From an uncultured Gardnerella sp. (GTDB lineage Bacteria > Actinomycetota > Actinomycetes > Actinomycetales > Bifidobacteriaceae), in NCBI GenBank assembly GCA_947252975.1, contig CAMXWX010000036.1:1-9937 (forward strand): 9,937 bases of DNA, written 5' to 3'. Below, piece by piece: positions 1 to 7,238 of this stretch; the first letter of the stretch is position 1; each line of letters begins with the position of its first letter. The notes beneath the pieces were generated by a model. It worked only from the letters and a program-made list of their open reading frames with translations, was not told the origin of the DNA and did no database searches. The translations under genes and the position numbers were made by a program.

Positions 1-217
1 GCTTCAACACTGGTTCGGTTGGCTGTGCGCCAACGCCAAGCCAGTACTGTGCGCGATCAGACTTAATCTGAATCAAAGATGGCTGCTTGTTTGGATCGTA
101 GATGCCGATCTCTTCGATGGACTTGCCGTTACGCTTGTTGCGCGAATCAGAAATCACAACGCGATAGAAGGCGTAGAACTTCTTGCCCAATCTCTTAAGA
201 CGAATCTTGGTTGCCAA
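1..217 (-). CDS. rpsP: 30S ribosomal protein S16 (partial, 3' end outside window)
   Basis: Small-subunit ribosomal protein that binds 16S rRNA and helps assemble the 30S body. The first 72 residues are visible. They start [20 protein letters not shown] and include the family segments EEIGIYDP and [18 protein letters not shown], which match S16 closely. The C-terminal part lies left of the window. No in-frame ATG fits; a TTG at 215-217 gives the exact family N-terminus (MATKIRLKR) and sits 7 nt after a strong AAGGAG at 225-230, so TTG is the start. It is co-directional with ffh, as often seen in actinobacteria, but separated from the upstream EEP gene by nearly 500 bp. It therefore probably has its own promoter. 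Identity is near certain; the partial state is caused only by the window edge. Confidence 0.97.
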   Translation of the reverse strand, partial: MATKIRLKRLGKKFYAFYRVVISDSRNKRNGKSIEEIGIYDPNKQPSLIQIKSDRAQYWLGVGAQPTEPVLK

Positions 218-224
218 AATGGCT

Positions 225-230
225 CTCCTT
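225..230 (-). promoter_or_regulatory. Strong ribosome binding site of rpsP
   Basis: On the minus strand this reads AAGGAG, a near-perfect Shine-Dalgarno sequence, with 7 nt to the TTG start at 217. It decides the choice of TTG, because no ATG in frame fits the conserved S16 N-terminus. Confidence 0.85.
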
Positions 231-260
231 ATAACTAGAGTCGTAGAATTTCGCTCGGGT

Positions 261-285
261 GTGGGGCACTCCTTGCGAGTTCCAC
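261..285 (-). other. Possible hairpin in the rpsP 5' leader
   Basis: On the minus strand GTGG, A, ACTC, GCAAG (loop), GAGT, GCC, CCAC can fold into two stacked 4-bp stems with a small internal loop. It lies about 30 nt upstream of the rpsP ribosome site. Ribosomal protein genes are often autoregulated through such leaders, but this is short and could be chance. No known S16 leader motif is recognised. Confidence 0.25.
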
Positions 286-492
286 TGTTCCTCGCGTGGT
301 CGATAAGAGGGCTTCGATTCACGCGAATAACTTTTCTATTATGACTGATTGCGTGGACTAAGCATTTTGCCAAGAATGTTGCTCAAACTGGCGTGTTGAG
401 CTACAAATTCGGGCTAAGACGTGGGCGTCTTTTCCTTGCTTGCTATTTGCGCGACTTCATATTTGGTGTGTAGGAGGGCTGGGTGTTTCTGC

Positions 493-636
493 GTTCGCGC
501 GGATTAGCCGCGCTCACGTCTTCGCTGCGCAGAAGCAGTGCTTCTGCTTTGAGCGGCTCAGCGAATCGAGGTGACTTCTCGCGCATTATGCAGCTCGAAG
601 TCGTCGATTCGCCGCGAAAAATCTCGAATCTCTACC
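493..636 (-). repeat. Dispersed structured repeat, copy 1 (core, variable palindrome, GC hairpin)
   Basis: Read on the minus strand, a 64-bp core (611 down to 548) is followed by a perfect 9-bp inverted repeat GCAGAAGCA / TGCTTCTGC with one central base (529-547). A GC-rich hairpin follows (GCGCGG, 5-nt loop, CCGCGC at 497-513, extendable with two mismatches to 493-517). The core matches copy 2 at 7311-7374 with two mismatches, in inverted orientation. On the right the element continues into GCGAAAAATCTCGAATCTC (614-632), shared exactly with copy 3. It lies between two minus-strand genes and reads in the same direction as rpsP. No U-tract follows either hairpin, so it is not a standard terminator. 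Family and function are not recognised. Confidence 0.85.
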
Positions 637-670
637 TTACTTAGTGGGGTATTGTATGCAAAGAGCATTG

Positions 671-686
671 TTATTCGGGCGAATAA
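671..686. other. Short perfect palindrome downstream of the EEP gene
   Basis: TTATTCG, GG, CGAATAA forms a 7-bp perfect stem about 20 nt past the EEP stop codon. On the minus strand it is not followed by a U-run, so it is at best a weak transcript-end hairpin. Confidence 0.4.
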
Positions 687-688
687 GC

Positions 689-710
689 GGGGAGCTAGAG
701 GGGAGCTAGA
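689..710. repeat. 11-bp tandem duplication at the EEP stop codon
   Basis: GGGGAGCTAGA occurs twice head to tail (689-699 and 700-710), followed by more Gs. The right copy carries the TAG stop of the EEP gene on the minus strand (706-708). The left copy duplicates the sequence just after it. It looks like a recent slippage or duplication event that left the reading frame unaffected. Confidence 0.8.
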
Positions 711-1791
711 GGGGGATTGAAACGCAAACGATTAGCGCAAAGTGGTCGCTGCCGTCCACGCGAATTGTGCTTTGCTCTGTGGCTTTAGCGCTGCAGCCTG
801 TTGATTTTACTAGCACATGGTCAAGCGCAAGATTTGGCCATTTTTGCCACGTTGGCCAAGTCTTTAGTCGCTTGCCGATTTGCATTGATGCGTCTAAAAA
901 GCCTGATTTTAGTAGCGTTCTAAAGCTTGGGTGGTCTGGGGTGGAGTTTAAGTCTCCTCCTATTATTGTGACTTTTTTGTATCCGCTTTTATTATGATTT
1001 TCGCCGATTTTTGCAAGCGCCATTATTCCGCTGCACCAAGCCGCGCATCCGCGCATAGGCGATTTTGGATGCGCTGAGGCGAATGTTATTAGAAGATTTT
1101 CCGCGGATGAGTCGAAAGCCGCCAAAGATGAGTCGCAAGCAACCGCCGTAACAATTGGCACGTTTGCTGCATCAATCTTAATCGACTTGCCAAAAGATTC
1201 CTTAATATTGCTTAGTCGCGTATAAATCGCGTTAAAGCCGCCATTTTCGTGTTTGTTTGTATTTCCCAATTGCACATGCGCAAAATCGCGTTCAATCCCA
1301 AGTTTTTCAAGGTTTTTTACAAGTTTTTTGCTTACTTCTTGCAAAAGAATCGTGTCGATTTTATGCGTTTTTGCGAGTTTTATTATTTGACTCGCGTTTG
1401 CATGGCCATATCTGCAATTAAGCGTCATAACGCGGATTTCTAGTGATTTTTCTAGTGATGATTCTGGCGATTTTTCCTGTTTTATTCGCATCAATCTTCT
1501 TGAAAAATACGGCGAATACGATTTCAAAGAGATTAAGAACAACAGTGCATATGCAACGCACAAAAATACGTAATATTTATAAAATTCATTTTGCGAGCGT
1601 GTTGCAACTGCAGCCACAGCGCTGGCGATTAGCCCAAAACCTGCGCAAAACGGAGCAATCGGCAGCAGCGCAATAACATAGGGCAATGGTTTTAGCTTAT
1701 CTGCTCCAGCTGGCAGCCACCTAAGCAACTGCCAAACTAGAAGCAAAACAAGCGAAATAAGTAAAATCGCAAGTAAAATCGAGTAAATCAT
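706..1791 (-). CDS. Membrane-anchored endonuclease/exonuclease/phosphatase (EEP) family protein
   Basis: 361 residues. The N-terminus has three hydrophobic segments (about 3-23, 37-62 and 73-89), then a basic linker (RRLMRIKQEK) and a C-terminal EEP domain (about 119-361). Metal-dependent EEP signature residues are visible: N125 in TLNCRYG, E152 in LLQEV, H241 in SAHPKSP, D280 and N282 in GGDLNSTP, D324-H325 in LDHV, and D349-H350 in SDHF. All catalytic positions therefore look intact. EEP enzymes cut DNA, RNA, phospholipids or inositol phosphates; the substrate here cannot be read from sequence. Positive charges after TM1 and TM3 hint at a cytoplasmic catalytic domain, but topology is not certain. 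The gene follows ffh by 51 nt with no strong ribosome site, which suggests translation from the cysS-ffh transcript. Confidence 0.9.
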   Translation of the reverse strand: MIYSILLAILLISLVLLLVWQLLRWLPAGADKLKPLPYVIALLPIAPFCAGFGLIASAVAAVATRSQNEFYKYYVFLCVAYALLFLISLKSYSPYFSRRLMRIKQEKSPESSLEKSLEIRVMTLNCRYGHANASQIIKLAKTHKIDTILLQEVSKKLVKNLEKLGIERDFAHVQLGNTNKHENGGFNAIYTRLSNIKESFGKSIKIDAANVPIVTAVACDSSLAAFDSSAENLLITFASAHPKSPMRGCAAWCSGIMALAKIGENHNKSGYKKVTIIGGDLNSTPDHPSFRTLLKSGFLDASMQIGKRLKTWPTWQKWPNLALDHVLVKSTGCSAKATEQSTIRVDGSDHFALIVCVSIPL

Positions 1792-1798
1792 CTACTGA

Positions 1799-1851
1799 TT
1801 ATTCGCATTATCTGGTTATTTTCGTTATTTGCGTTATTCACATTATTTGCC
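1799..1851. repeat. Degenerate 9-bp tandem repeats between ffh and the EEP gene
   Basis: Six units of about TTATTTGCG (one unit is 8 bp) run head to tail: TTATTCGCA, TTATCTGG, TTATTTTCG, TTATTTGCG, TTATTCACA, TTATTTGCC. They fill nearly the whole spacer between the two genes. The last unit contains the ffh stop codon (1843-1845) and the final codons. A 9-bp period can change by slippage, altering spacer length, and with it coupling between ffh and the EEP start at 1791. Confidence 0.8.
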
Positions 1852-3546
1852 AAAAAGACCTGCGAGTCCGCCACCCAAATTAGGCGGCAAATCAGGCATT
1901 CCGCCAGCAAAATCACCTTCGCCACTCATAAGATTTTGAAGATTTTCTGGCAAATTATTAGGCAAATCCTGCTTCTTCTTCATAAAGGCAGACTCGCTAG
2001 CGTCATCGCCATCATTCGCACTACTTGCAGAAGAATTTCCAGACAAGCGGTCTCTAAGTGCGCGCTCTTCGGCCTCGCGACGCATAGGATTGCCAGACTT
2101 TCCGCCCTTCTTCTTGCTCTTTTTGTCTTTGCGCTTAGACTTTCCTGCGCCGCCGCCAAACCCAGGAATTCCGCCCATTCCAGGCATTCCTGCGCCGCCG
2201 CCATTGCTCATGCGCTTCATCATCTTAGCTGCTTGCTCAAAGCGTTGCAAAAGCGCATTCACCGCAGAAACTGAAACGCCCGCGCCAGCTGCGATTCGCG
2301 CGCGCCTAGAACCATCAATAATCTTTGTATCTTTGCGCTCTTTAGGCGTCATCGAGCGAATAATCGCCTCTGTGCGGTCTATCTCGCGGTCGTCAAACTG
2401 CTCAAGCTCCTGCCTATGCGCTGCCATTCCAGGCATCATGCCAAGAATTTTCTTCATAGAACCAAGCTTTTTAACCTGCTGAAGCTGATCCAAAAAGTCG
2501 TCTAGTCCGAAAGTTCCTTCAGATATTTTGGCGGCCGCTTTTCTAGATTCTTCCTCGTCAAACTGCTTTTGCGCATTCTCAATAAGCGTTAGAATATCGC
2601 CCATATCTAGGATTCTGGAGGCCATTCTATCTGGATGGAAAATCTCAAAATCCTTCAAGCCTTCGCCAGTAGAAGCGAACAAAATCGGCTTGCCCGTAAC
2701 GCTTGCAACAGATAGTGCAGCGCCGCCTCTCGCATCGCCATCTAACTTAGAAAGCACAACGCCTGTAAAGTCAACGCCCTCGTTAAAAGCTTGAGCTGTG
2801 CGAACAGCGTCCTGACCAATCATGGCGTCTATAACAAACAGAATTTCTTGCGGATTAACAGCATCGCGAATTTCGCGCGCTTGATGCATAAGAGCATCGT
2901 CCACGCCAAGGCGACCAGCGGTATCGATAATAACCGTGTCGTACATTTTTGCGCGCGCGTAGTCAATGGAATCTCGCGCAACCTTAACAGGGTCTCCAGT
3001 GGCTAAACCAGCCGAAACAACTTCGCTTCCGCCGTCACTTTGCACACCTCGCTCTGGCGCAAAAACTGCCACGCCTGCGCGCTCGGCCACAACCTCAAGC
3101 TGCGTAACGGCGTTAGGGCGCTGCAAATCCGCCGCAACAAGCAAAGGCGTATGTCCCGAATCTTTAAGCCAGTAGCCCAATTTTCCTGCAAGCGTTGTTT
3201 TACCAGCGCCTTGCAAACCAGCAAGCATGATTACGGTTGGGGGGTATTTTGCAAAATTCAGCGGACGCTCAACGCCTGCGCCCAAAACGTTTGTAAGTTC
3301 GTCGTTTACAATTCGCACAACCTGTTGAGCAGGATTTAGCGCGCTAGAAACCTCTTCGCCTAGTGCGCGCTCGCGGATTTTAGCGGTAAAAGATCGCACA
3401 ACGTCTAGAGCTACGTCTGCGTCTAAAAGCGCGCGGCGTATTTCGCGAATTGTGCCGTCTATGTCGGAATCGGAGAGTTTGCCTTTTCTGCGCAAGTGCT
3501 TGAATGCGCCAGAAAGTCTTTCTGTTAACGAACTAAATGCTGCCAT
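1843..3546 (-). CDS. ffh: Signal recognition particle protein Ffh
   Basis: SRP54-type GTPase that binds 4.5S/SRP RNA and signal sequences and delivers nascent membrane proteins to FtsY at the membrane. 567 residues against roughly 450 in E. coli. The N domain covers about 1-95. The G domain covers about 100-300 with P-loop GLQGAGKTT (110-118), DTAGR (208-212), SKLDGDARGG (266-275) and ASTGEG (291-296). The methionine-rich M domain covers about 325-447 with GMMPGM and an RNA-binding segment DGSRRARIAAGAGVSVSAVN. Two departures stand out: about 15 extra residues near 166-184 between the nucleotide-binding motifs, and a C-terminal extension (448-567) that is Gly/Met-rich, then Lys-rich, then acidic and Pro/Gly-rich. 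The start ATG gives a normal N domain; the ribosome site is weak. It lies 51 nt after cysS, probably in the same transcript. Confidence 0.98.
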   Translation of the reverse strand: MAAFSSLTERLSGAFKHLRRKGKLSDSDIDGTIREIRRALLDADVALDVVRSFTAKIRERALGEEVSSALNPAQQVVRIVNDELTNVLGAGVERPLNFAKYPPTVIMLAGLQGAGKTTLAGKLGYWLKDSGHTPLLVAADLQRPNAVTQLEVVAERAGVAVFAPERGVQSDGGSEVVSAGLATGDPVKVARDSIDYARAKMYDTVIIDTAGRLGVDDALMHQAREIRDAVNPQEILFVIDAMIGQDAVRTAQAFNEGVDFTGVVLSKLDGDARGGAALSVASVTGKPILFASTGEGLKDFEIFHPDRMASRILDMGDILTLIENAQKQFDEEESRKAAAKISEGTFGLDDFLDQLQQVKKLGSMKKILGMMPGMAAHRQELEQFDDREIDRTEAIIRSMTPKERKDTKIIDGSRRARIAAGAGVSVSAVNALLQRFEQAAKMMKRMSNGGGAGMPGMGGIPGFGGGAGKSKRKDKKSKKKGGKSGNPMRREAEERALRDRLSGNSSASSANDGDDASESAFMKKKQDLPNNLPENLQNLMSGEGDFAGGMPDLPPNLGGGLAGLFGK

Positions 3547-3597
3547 AATTGCTCTATTCTACAGGTTGTTTGGAATGTTTTGTTATATTGCTTTTGC

Positions 3598-5193
3598 TTA
3601 AGATAAATGCCACGATGACCCTTGTGCGCAATCTTCGATTACAATGCCAGCGGCAGTTAAAGAGTCGCGAATCGCGTCTGCGCGTGCAAAATCCTTAGCA
3701 GCGCGCGCAATCGCCCTTTGTTCCAGCTGATTTGTAATCAAAGATTCAAGAGCCTTGTGTTCTGCGCTTGCGCCATTATCTGCGTCTTCTCCTAAATCTT
3801 GCGATTTTTGCGCGTTACTGCGCCATTGTGGAGAGTAAGGGTCTAGTCCAAGCGTGTCTAGCATTGCACGAACTTGCAAAACACAAGTCTTAAGAAGGTT
3901 TTTAATACTATCGTTTTGACTGTTATCTTGACTTTGCGCATAGTCGTCCAAAAGCGCGTTGCCAGAGCGAATCGCAGTAAAAATCGCAGCCAGCGCGCCC
4001 GAAACGTTAATATCGTCGTTCATAGCTTTAGTAAAATCTTCTGGAAGATTATCCGCATCAACGTTTTGAACTTCCGCATAATCTGGCTGATTTTCGATTA
4101 CGCGGCCAGCGCGCTCGAGGAAGTTAGATATGCGATCATAAGCCGATTGCGCTTCGTTCAAAGATTGATTCGACCACTCCAGCATTGCGCGATATTGCAC
4201 GCCGCCTAGTGCGTATCGCACAACCCACGCGGATTTTTGAGCCAAAACAGATGGAACCGAAAGGCCGTTTCCAAGGGATTTGCTCATTTTCTCGCCCTTA
4301 GATGTAACCCAAGCGGAATGCATCCACACGTTTGCACTCTTCCATCCGGCAGCGAGTGTTTGTGCCATCTCATTCTCGTGGTGTGGGAAGCGCAAGTCTA
4401 GTCCGCCGCCGTGAATGTCGAAGGAATCGCCAAGATAGCGGTGACTCATCGCCGAGCATTCAATGTGCCATCCTGGTCGGCCTGCTCCAAACGGCGTATT
4501 CCAGCGCGCGTCTTTTTGGTCAAAATCGCAAGGTGCTTTCCAAAGCGCAAAATCGCGAGCATCGTGCTTATCTGGGCTTGCGTCGGCAGGGTCAATCGGA
4601 TTGTATTTGTCGGCCTTGCTGGATTTGTCGTCGCTATCGCTGCCATCTGAATTGCCATTTTGATGCGTAAGCGCGCCATAATCTTGCCAACTTGGAACAC
4701 TAAAATACACGTTTCCAGTAGGATTGCCATTCGTGTCTGTTATTGCGTAAGCGTGGCCGCGATCAATCAAGCGCTGTATAAGCTCCACCATGTCGTTGAT
4801 GTGACCAGTCGCGCGCGGCTCCACAGTAGGCGGCATAACGCCAAGAGTATCGTAAGCTTTAGTGAACTCGCGCTCGTAAATGTAGGCGCGCTGCCACCAT
4901 GTTTGGCCATTTTCGCTAGCTTTTTTGATGATTTTATCGTCTATATCTGTAACGTTTCTAACGAAAGTAACGTTGTAGCCAAGGCGTAAAAGCCATCTGC
5001 GAACAATGTCGAAGGCGATTGCTGCGCGAATATGACCTATGTGCGGCGAGCTTTGCACAGTTGCGCCACACACGTACATTCCAACGTGACCAGGAGTAAC
5101 GGTTGTAAACTCGCTAGTGTTGTGCGTTGCTGTGTTATATAAGCGCAATCGCGCGGCTGCGGATGTAAGAGTTCTGTTCGTATTTTCAAGCAT
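3598..5193 (-). CDS. cysS: Cysteinyl-tRNA synthetase
   Basis: Class I aminoacyl-tRNA synthetase charging tRNA-Cys with cysteine in the cytoplasm. 531 residues from the chosen start (E. coli about 461). Visible: YVCGATVQSSPHIGH (HIGH motif at 51-54; C42 as zinc ligand), second zinc-ligand region HIECSAMS (C246) with FPHHENE (271-275), and KMSKS at 302-306. A polar, Asp/Ser-rich insertion of about 30 residues (178-207) precedes DFALWK, and another low-complexity stretch lies near 457-478. The C-terminal helical domain is complete. A longer frame exists upstream to a TTG at 5247, but that has no ribosome site and adds residues foreign to the family. ATG at 5191-5193 is preferred, although its own ribosome site is weak. 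First gene of a likely cysS-ffh-EEP transcript. Confidence 0.97.
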   Translation of the reverse strand: MLENTNRTLTSAAARLRLYNTATHNTSEFTTVTPGHVGMYVCGATVQSSPHIGHIRAAIAFDIVRRWLLRLGYNVTFVRNVTDIDDKIIKKASENGQTWWQRAYIYEREFTKAYDTLGVMPPTVEPRATGHINDMVELIQRLIDRGHAYAITDTNGNPTGNVYFSVPSWQDYGALTHQNGNSDGSDSDDKSSKADKYNPIDPADASPDKHDARDFALWKAPCDFDQKDARWNTPFGAGRPGWHIECSAMSHRYLGDSFDIHGGGLDLRFPHHENEMAQTLAAGWKSANVWMHSAWVTSKGEKMSKSLGNGLSVPSVLAQKSAWVVRYALGGVQYRAMLEWSNQSLNEAQSAYDRISNFLERAGRVIENQPDYAEVQNVDADNLPEDFTKAMNDDINVSGALAAIFTAIRSGNALLDDYAQSQDNSQNDSIKNLLKTCVLQVRAMLDTLGLDPYSPQWRSNAQKSQDLGEDADNGASAEHKALESLITNQLEQRAIARAAKDFARADAIRDSLTAAGIVIEDCAQGSSWHLS

Positions 5194-5370
5194 AATCTCA
5201 ATTATATGTTTAGCTAATAACTCCGCGCTAACGTCTTCGTCGCGCAAAATGCGTAGATAGGCATAGGACTATGATTGCAAGCAGATAGAAAATGCAAGCG
5301 CAGCTACGGAAAAATGGCCATTAACCGCCCGCCGAATGCACGCCACTAAAATTGCAAGAAAGGATTGAAA
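5194..5370. promoter_or_regulatory. Divergent control region between cysS and pncB
   Basis: This 177-bp gap separates two genes transcribed away from each other, so both promoters should lie here. For cysS (minus) a TTGCAT and CATAGT pair with an 18-bp spacer is possible (CATAGT at about 5268-5273) but weak. For pncB (plus) no convincing -35/-10 pair was seen. Small palindromes are present: CATAGGACTATG (5262-5273) and AATGGCCATT (5313-5322), either of which could be an operator. The pncB ribosome site AAAGGA lies at 5359-5364, 6 nt before the ATG. No NAD-repressor site is recognised with confidence. Confidence 0.4.
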
Positions 5371-6777
5371 ATGATTGATTCTTTTGATTTCGCAAAGTCT
5401 GAAGTAAAGTCTGACGTAAAATCCTACGCAAACTCTTCCGTGCTCATGACCGACATGTACGAGTACACAATGCTAGACGCAGCGCTAAAAGACGGCACAG
5501 CAGACCGCAAATGCGTTTTTGAGATTTTTACGAGGCATCTTCCGCAAGGCCGACGCTACGGAGTGGTAGCAGGCACTGGCAGAATCCTAGAGGAGCTAGC
5601 GCGATTCCACTTTAGTGACGAGGATTTGCGATTTTTGCAAGACCGAAAAATCGTAAGCAAAGACACCATTAAATGGCTAGAAAACTACCATTTTAGCGGC
5701 AAAATTCGCGGTTACAGGGAAGGTGAAATGTTCTTCCCAGATTCGCCGATTTTGCAAGTTGAAGGCACTTTTGGCGAGTGCACATTGCTAGAAACGCTGC
5801 TGCTTTCCGTGCTTAACTACGATTGCGCAGTGGCGAGCGCCGCCGCACGCATGGTTTCCGCATCTGCTGGAAGGCCGTGCATGGATATGGGCGGCAGGCG
5901 CACAAACGAGTGGTCGGCAGTGGCTGCCTCTCGCGCGGCGGTAATTGGCGGTTTTAAGGGCACTGCAAACTTGCTTGCGGCAAAGCTTTACGGGCTTAAG
6001 GCGATTGGAACGGCCGCGCATTGCTTTACTCTTGTGCATGATTCGGAGCGCGCAGCCTTTGAGTCTCAAATTGCCGCGCTTGGCAAAGGCACAACGCTGT
6101 TAGTAGATACGTACAACGTGGAAGAGGCTGTTAAAACCGCCGTTCAGGTTGCTGGCGCAGATCTTGGCGGCGTTCGCATTGATTCGGGCGATTTGTGCGT
6201 TATGGCTCGTCGCGTGCGTGCGCAGCTCGATGCGTTGGGCGCTAAAAACACTAAAATCACAGTTACTAACGATTTGGACGAGTACGCTCTTGCGTCTTTG
6301 CAAAACGCGCCAGTCGATTCCTACGGCATTGGAACCATGCTGGTTACGGGTTCGGGAGCGCCTACTTGCGCAATGGTTTATAAGCTTACGGAGCGCCAGG
6401 GTGCGGATGGTGTTATGCAACCTGTTGCTAAGAAGTCTAAGAATAAGGCGACTGTTCCAGGGCGCAAGCTTGCGTATCGTTCATACGATTTTAGTGGCGT
6501 AAATGGTGGCGTGGCTGGCAATGGCGTGGCTGACTGCGAGCACGTGATTTCTGGATCGGAGAGTGCGCTCGCCGCCTTTAAGCCGCAAGATTCTTGGGAA
6601 GATTTGCTAGTTGACTACGTGCAAAATGGCGAATTTAATACGGAGTTTATGGGTCATGACGTGATTATGCGCGCACAGGATTATTGCGCCAAAGCGCTTA
6701 GCAGACTTCCGATTTCTGCTCAAAGTCTTATGCGTGGCGACCCTGCGATTCCTACAGAAATCAGCGTTTTAGGCTAG
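5371..6777 (+). CDS. pncB: Nicotinate phosphoribosyltransferase
   Basis: Converts nicotinate plus PRPP to nicotinate mononucleotide, the entry step of the Preiss-Handler NAD salvage route. 468 residues, within the family range. Visible landmarks: LMTDMYEYTMLDAAL (26-40), MGGRRTNEW (173-181), the GTAAH segment with the presumed phosphorylated histidine H217, VDTYNVEEA (245-253), RIDSGDL (269-275), TVTNDLDEY (298-306) and GIGT (319-322). The C-terminal domain ends in SLMRGDPAIPTE, typical of actinobacterial members. A Gly/Val-rich stretch (376-388) is encoded partly by a 10-bp direct repeat (6508-6517 and 6523-6532). ATG at 5371 follows AAAGGA at a 6-nt spacing, which is better than the in-frame TTG two codons upstream. 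It stands alone, divergent from cysS and convergent with the DUF3039 gene. Confidence 0.96.
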   Translation: MIDSFDFAKSEVKSDVKSYANSSVLMTDMYEYTMLDAALKDGTADRKCVFEIFTRHLPQGRRYGVVAGTGRILEELARFHFSDEDLRFLQDRKIVSKDTIKWLENYHFSGKIRGYREGEMFFPDSPILQVEGTFGECTLLETLLLSVLNYDCAVASAAARMVSASAGRPCMDMGGRRTNEWSAVAASRAAVIGGFKGTANLLAAKLYGLKAIGTAAHCFTLVHDSERAAFESQIAALGKGTTLLVDTYNVEEAVKTAVQVAGADLGGVRIDSGDLCVMARRVRAQLDALGAKNTKITVTNDLDEYALASLQNAPVDSYGIGTMLVTGSGAPTCAMVYKLTERQGADGVMQPVAKKSKNKATVPGRKLAYRSYDFSGVNGGVAGNGVADCEHVISGSESALAAFKPQDSWEDLLVDYVQNGEFNTEFMGHDVIMRAQDYCAKALSRLPISAQSLMRGDPAIPTEISVLG

Positions 6778-6816
6778 TTTTGCTAGTTTATAAATCAGTT
6801 TTAATTTGACGTTACT
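6778..6816. other. Short convergent gap without clear terminator
   Basis: The 39 bp between the pncB and DUF3039 stop codons are AT-rich and include the repeated word GCTAGTTTT, but no GC-rich stem followed by a T-run on either strand. Transcripts from the two genes may overlap, or end by Rho. Confidence 0.5.
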
Positions 6817-7164
6817 CTAAAAGCCCAGATTGTTCATCTCTTCGTAGATTTTTTTGCACTCTGGGCAAACAGGGTAGTCGTTTGCTTCGCGCTTTGGAAT
6901 CCACACTTTTCCGCACAGTGCCACAACAGGGCGGCCAGTCAAGCGCGATTCGATTACGCGATCTTTGGAAACGTAGTGTGCAAAGCGGTCTGCGTCGCCG
7001 CCATCGTCCATTTTTGCGGATTCGTCTACTTCTGGTTTTTCGAGCACACTTGTGTTTGTGCTAGACCCAGAATCTGGGAGGCTTTGCGAATCGTCTTCCA
7101 TAACAGCGTTCAAATTAGCATTGTTTGAGGTTTCGCTATATTTTGAATCATTTGAAAACGTCAT
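6817..7164 (-). CDS. DUF3039 domain protein (small putative zinc-binding protein)
   Basis: 115 residues. The N-terminal half (about 1-55) is acidic, Ser/Asn-rich and probably disordered. The C-terminal half (about 58-115) matches the actinobacterial DUF3039 family: DRFAHYVSKDRVIESRLTGRPVVALCGKVW, then PVCPECKKIYEEM. The single Cys in ALCGK plus the CPEC pair look like metal ligands. Family function is unknown. An in-frame ATG at 7209 would add 15 residues, but ATG at 7162-7164 sits 5 nt after GAAAGGG and gives a normal start; the extra codons would be translated from the tandem repeat region. It converges on pncB with a 39-bp gap. A good promoter lies about 75-100 bp upstream. Confidence 0.88.
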   Translation of the reverse strand: MTFSNDSKYSETSNNANLNAVMEDDSQSLPDSGSSTNTSVLEKPEVDESAKMDDGGDADRFAHYVSKDRVIESRLTGRPVVALCGKVWIPKREANDYPVCPECKKIYEEMNNLGF

Positions 7165-7176
7165 TGCGTCCCTTTC

Positions 7177-7219
7177 GTATAAATCCTTTTCACATAAATC
7201 ATGTTGCATAAATCATGTT
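7177..7219. repeat. Tandem CATAAATCATGTT repeats in the DUF3039 leader
   Basis: CATAAATCATGTT occurs exactly twice (7193-7205 and 7207-7219, period 14). A third, weaker unit shares ATAAATC at 7179-7185, and an inverted GATTTATG lies at 7231-7238. On the minus strand these fall between the predicted -10 box and the ribosome site, that is, in the 5' untranslated leader. They could be tandem operator sites or simply slippage products. Confidence 0.7.
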
Positions 7220-7238
7220 TTGTTGCTTGCGATTTATG

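Larger units (their letters stand above)
218..705. other. Non-coding region between the EEP gene and rpsP
   Basis: No credible gene lies in this stretch of about 490 bp; no open frame has both a ribosome site and protein-like composition. From right to left it holds an 11-bp tandem duplication around the EEP stop codon, a short perfect hairpin (671-686), copy 1 of a dispersed structured element (about 493-636), and the rpsP leader (about 218-450). A CATAAT box on the minus strand (337-342) could be a -10 element for rpsP, but no good -35 is seen 16-18 bp before it. The promoter is therefore not called as a separate feature. Confidence 0.7.

Noticed and set aside
416..433. Intrinsic terminator: AAGACG, TGGG loop, CGTCTT, TT
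   Set aside because: The T-run is on the plus strand, where no gene ends; on the minus strand the stem is followed by AGCC. Probably chance or a leader hairpin.
493..547. Repeat copy 1 as a bidirectional terminator
   Set aside because: Neither hairpin is followed by a T-run in either direction; Rho-independent termination is not supported.
5194..5247. N-terminal extension of CysRS from a TTG at 5247
   Set aside because: No ribosome site and 18 residues foreign to the family; ATG at 5193 fits better.
5194..5370. tRNA, T-box or SRP RNA in the cysS upstream region
   Set aside because: No cloverleaf, T-box sequence or SRP Alu/domain IV motif could be identified.
7165..7209. Longer DUF3039 protein from ATG at 7209
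   Set aside because: The extra codons come from tandem repeats; ATG at 7164 has a good GAAAGGG site at the correct distance.
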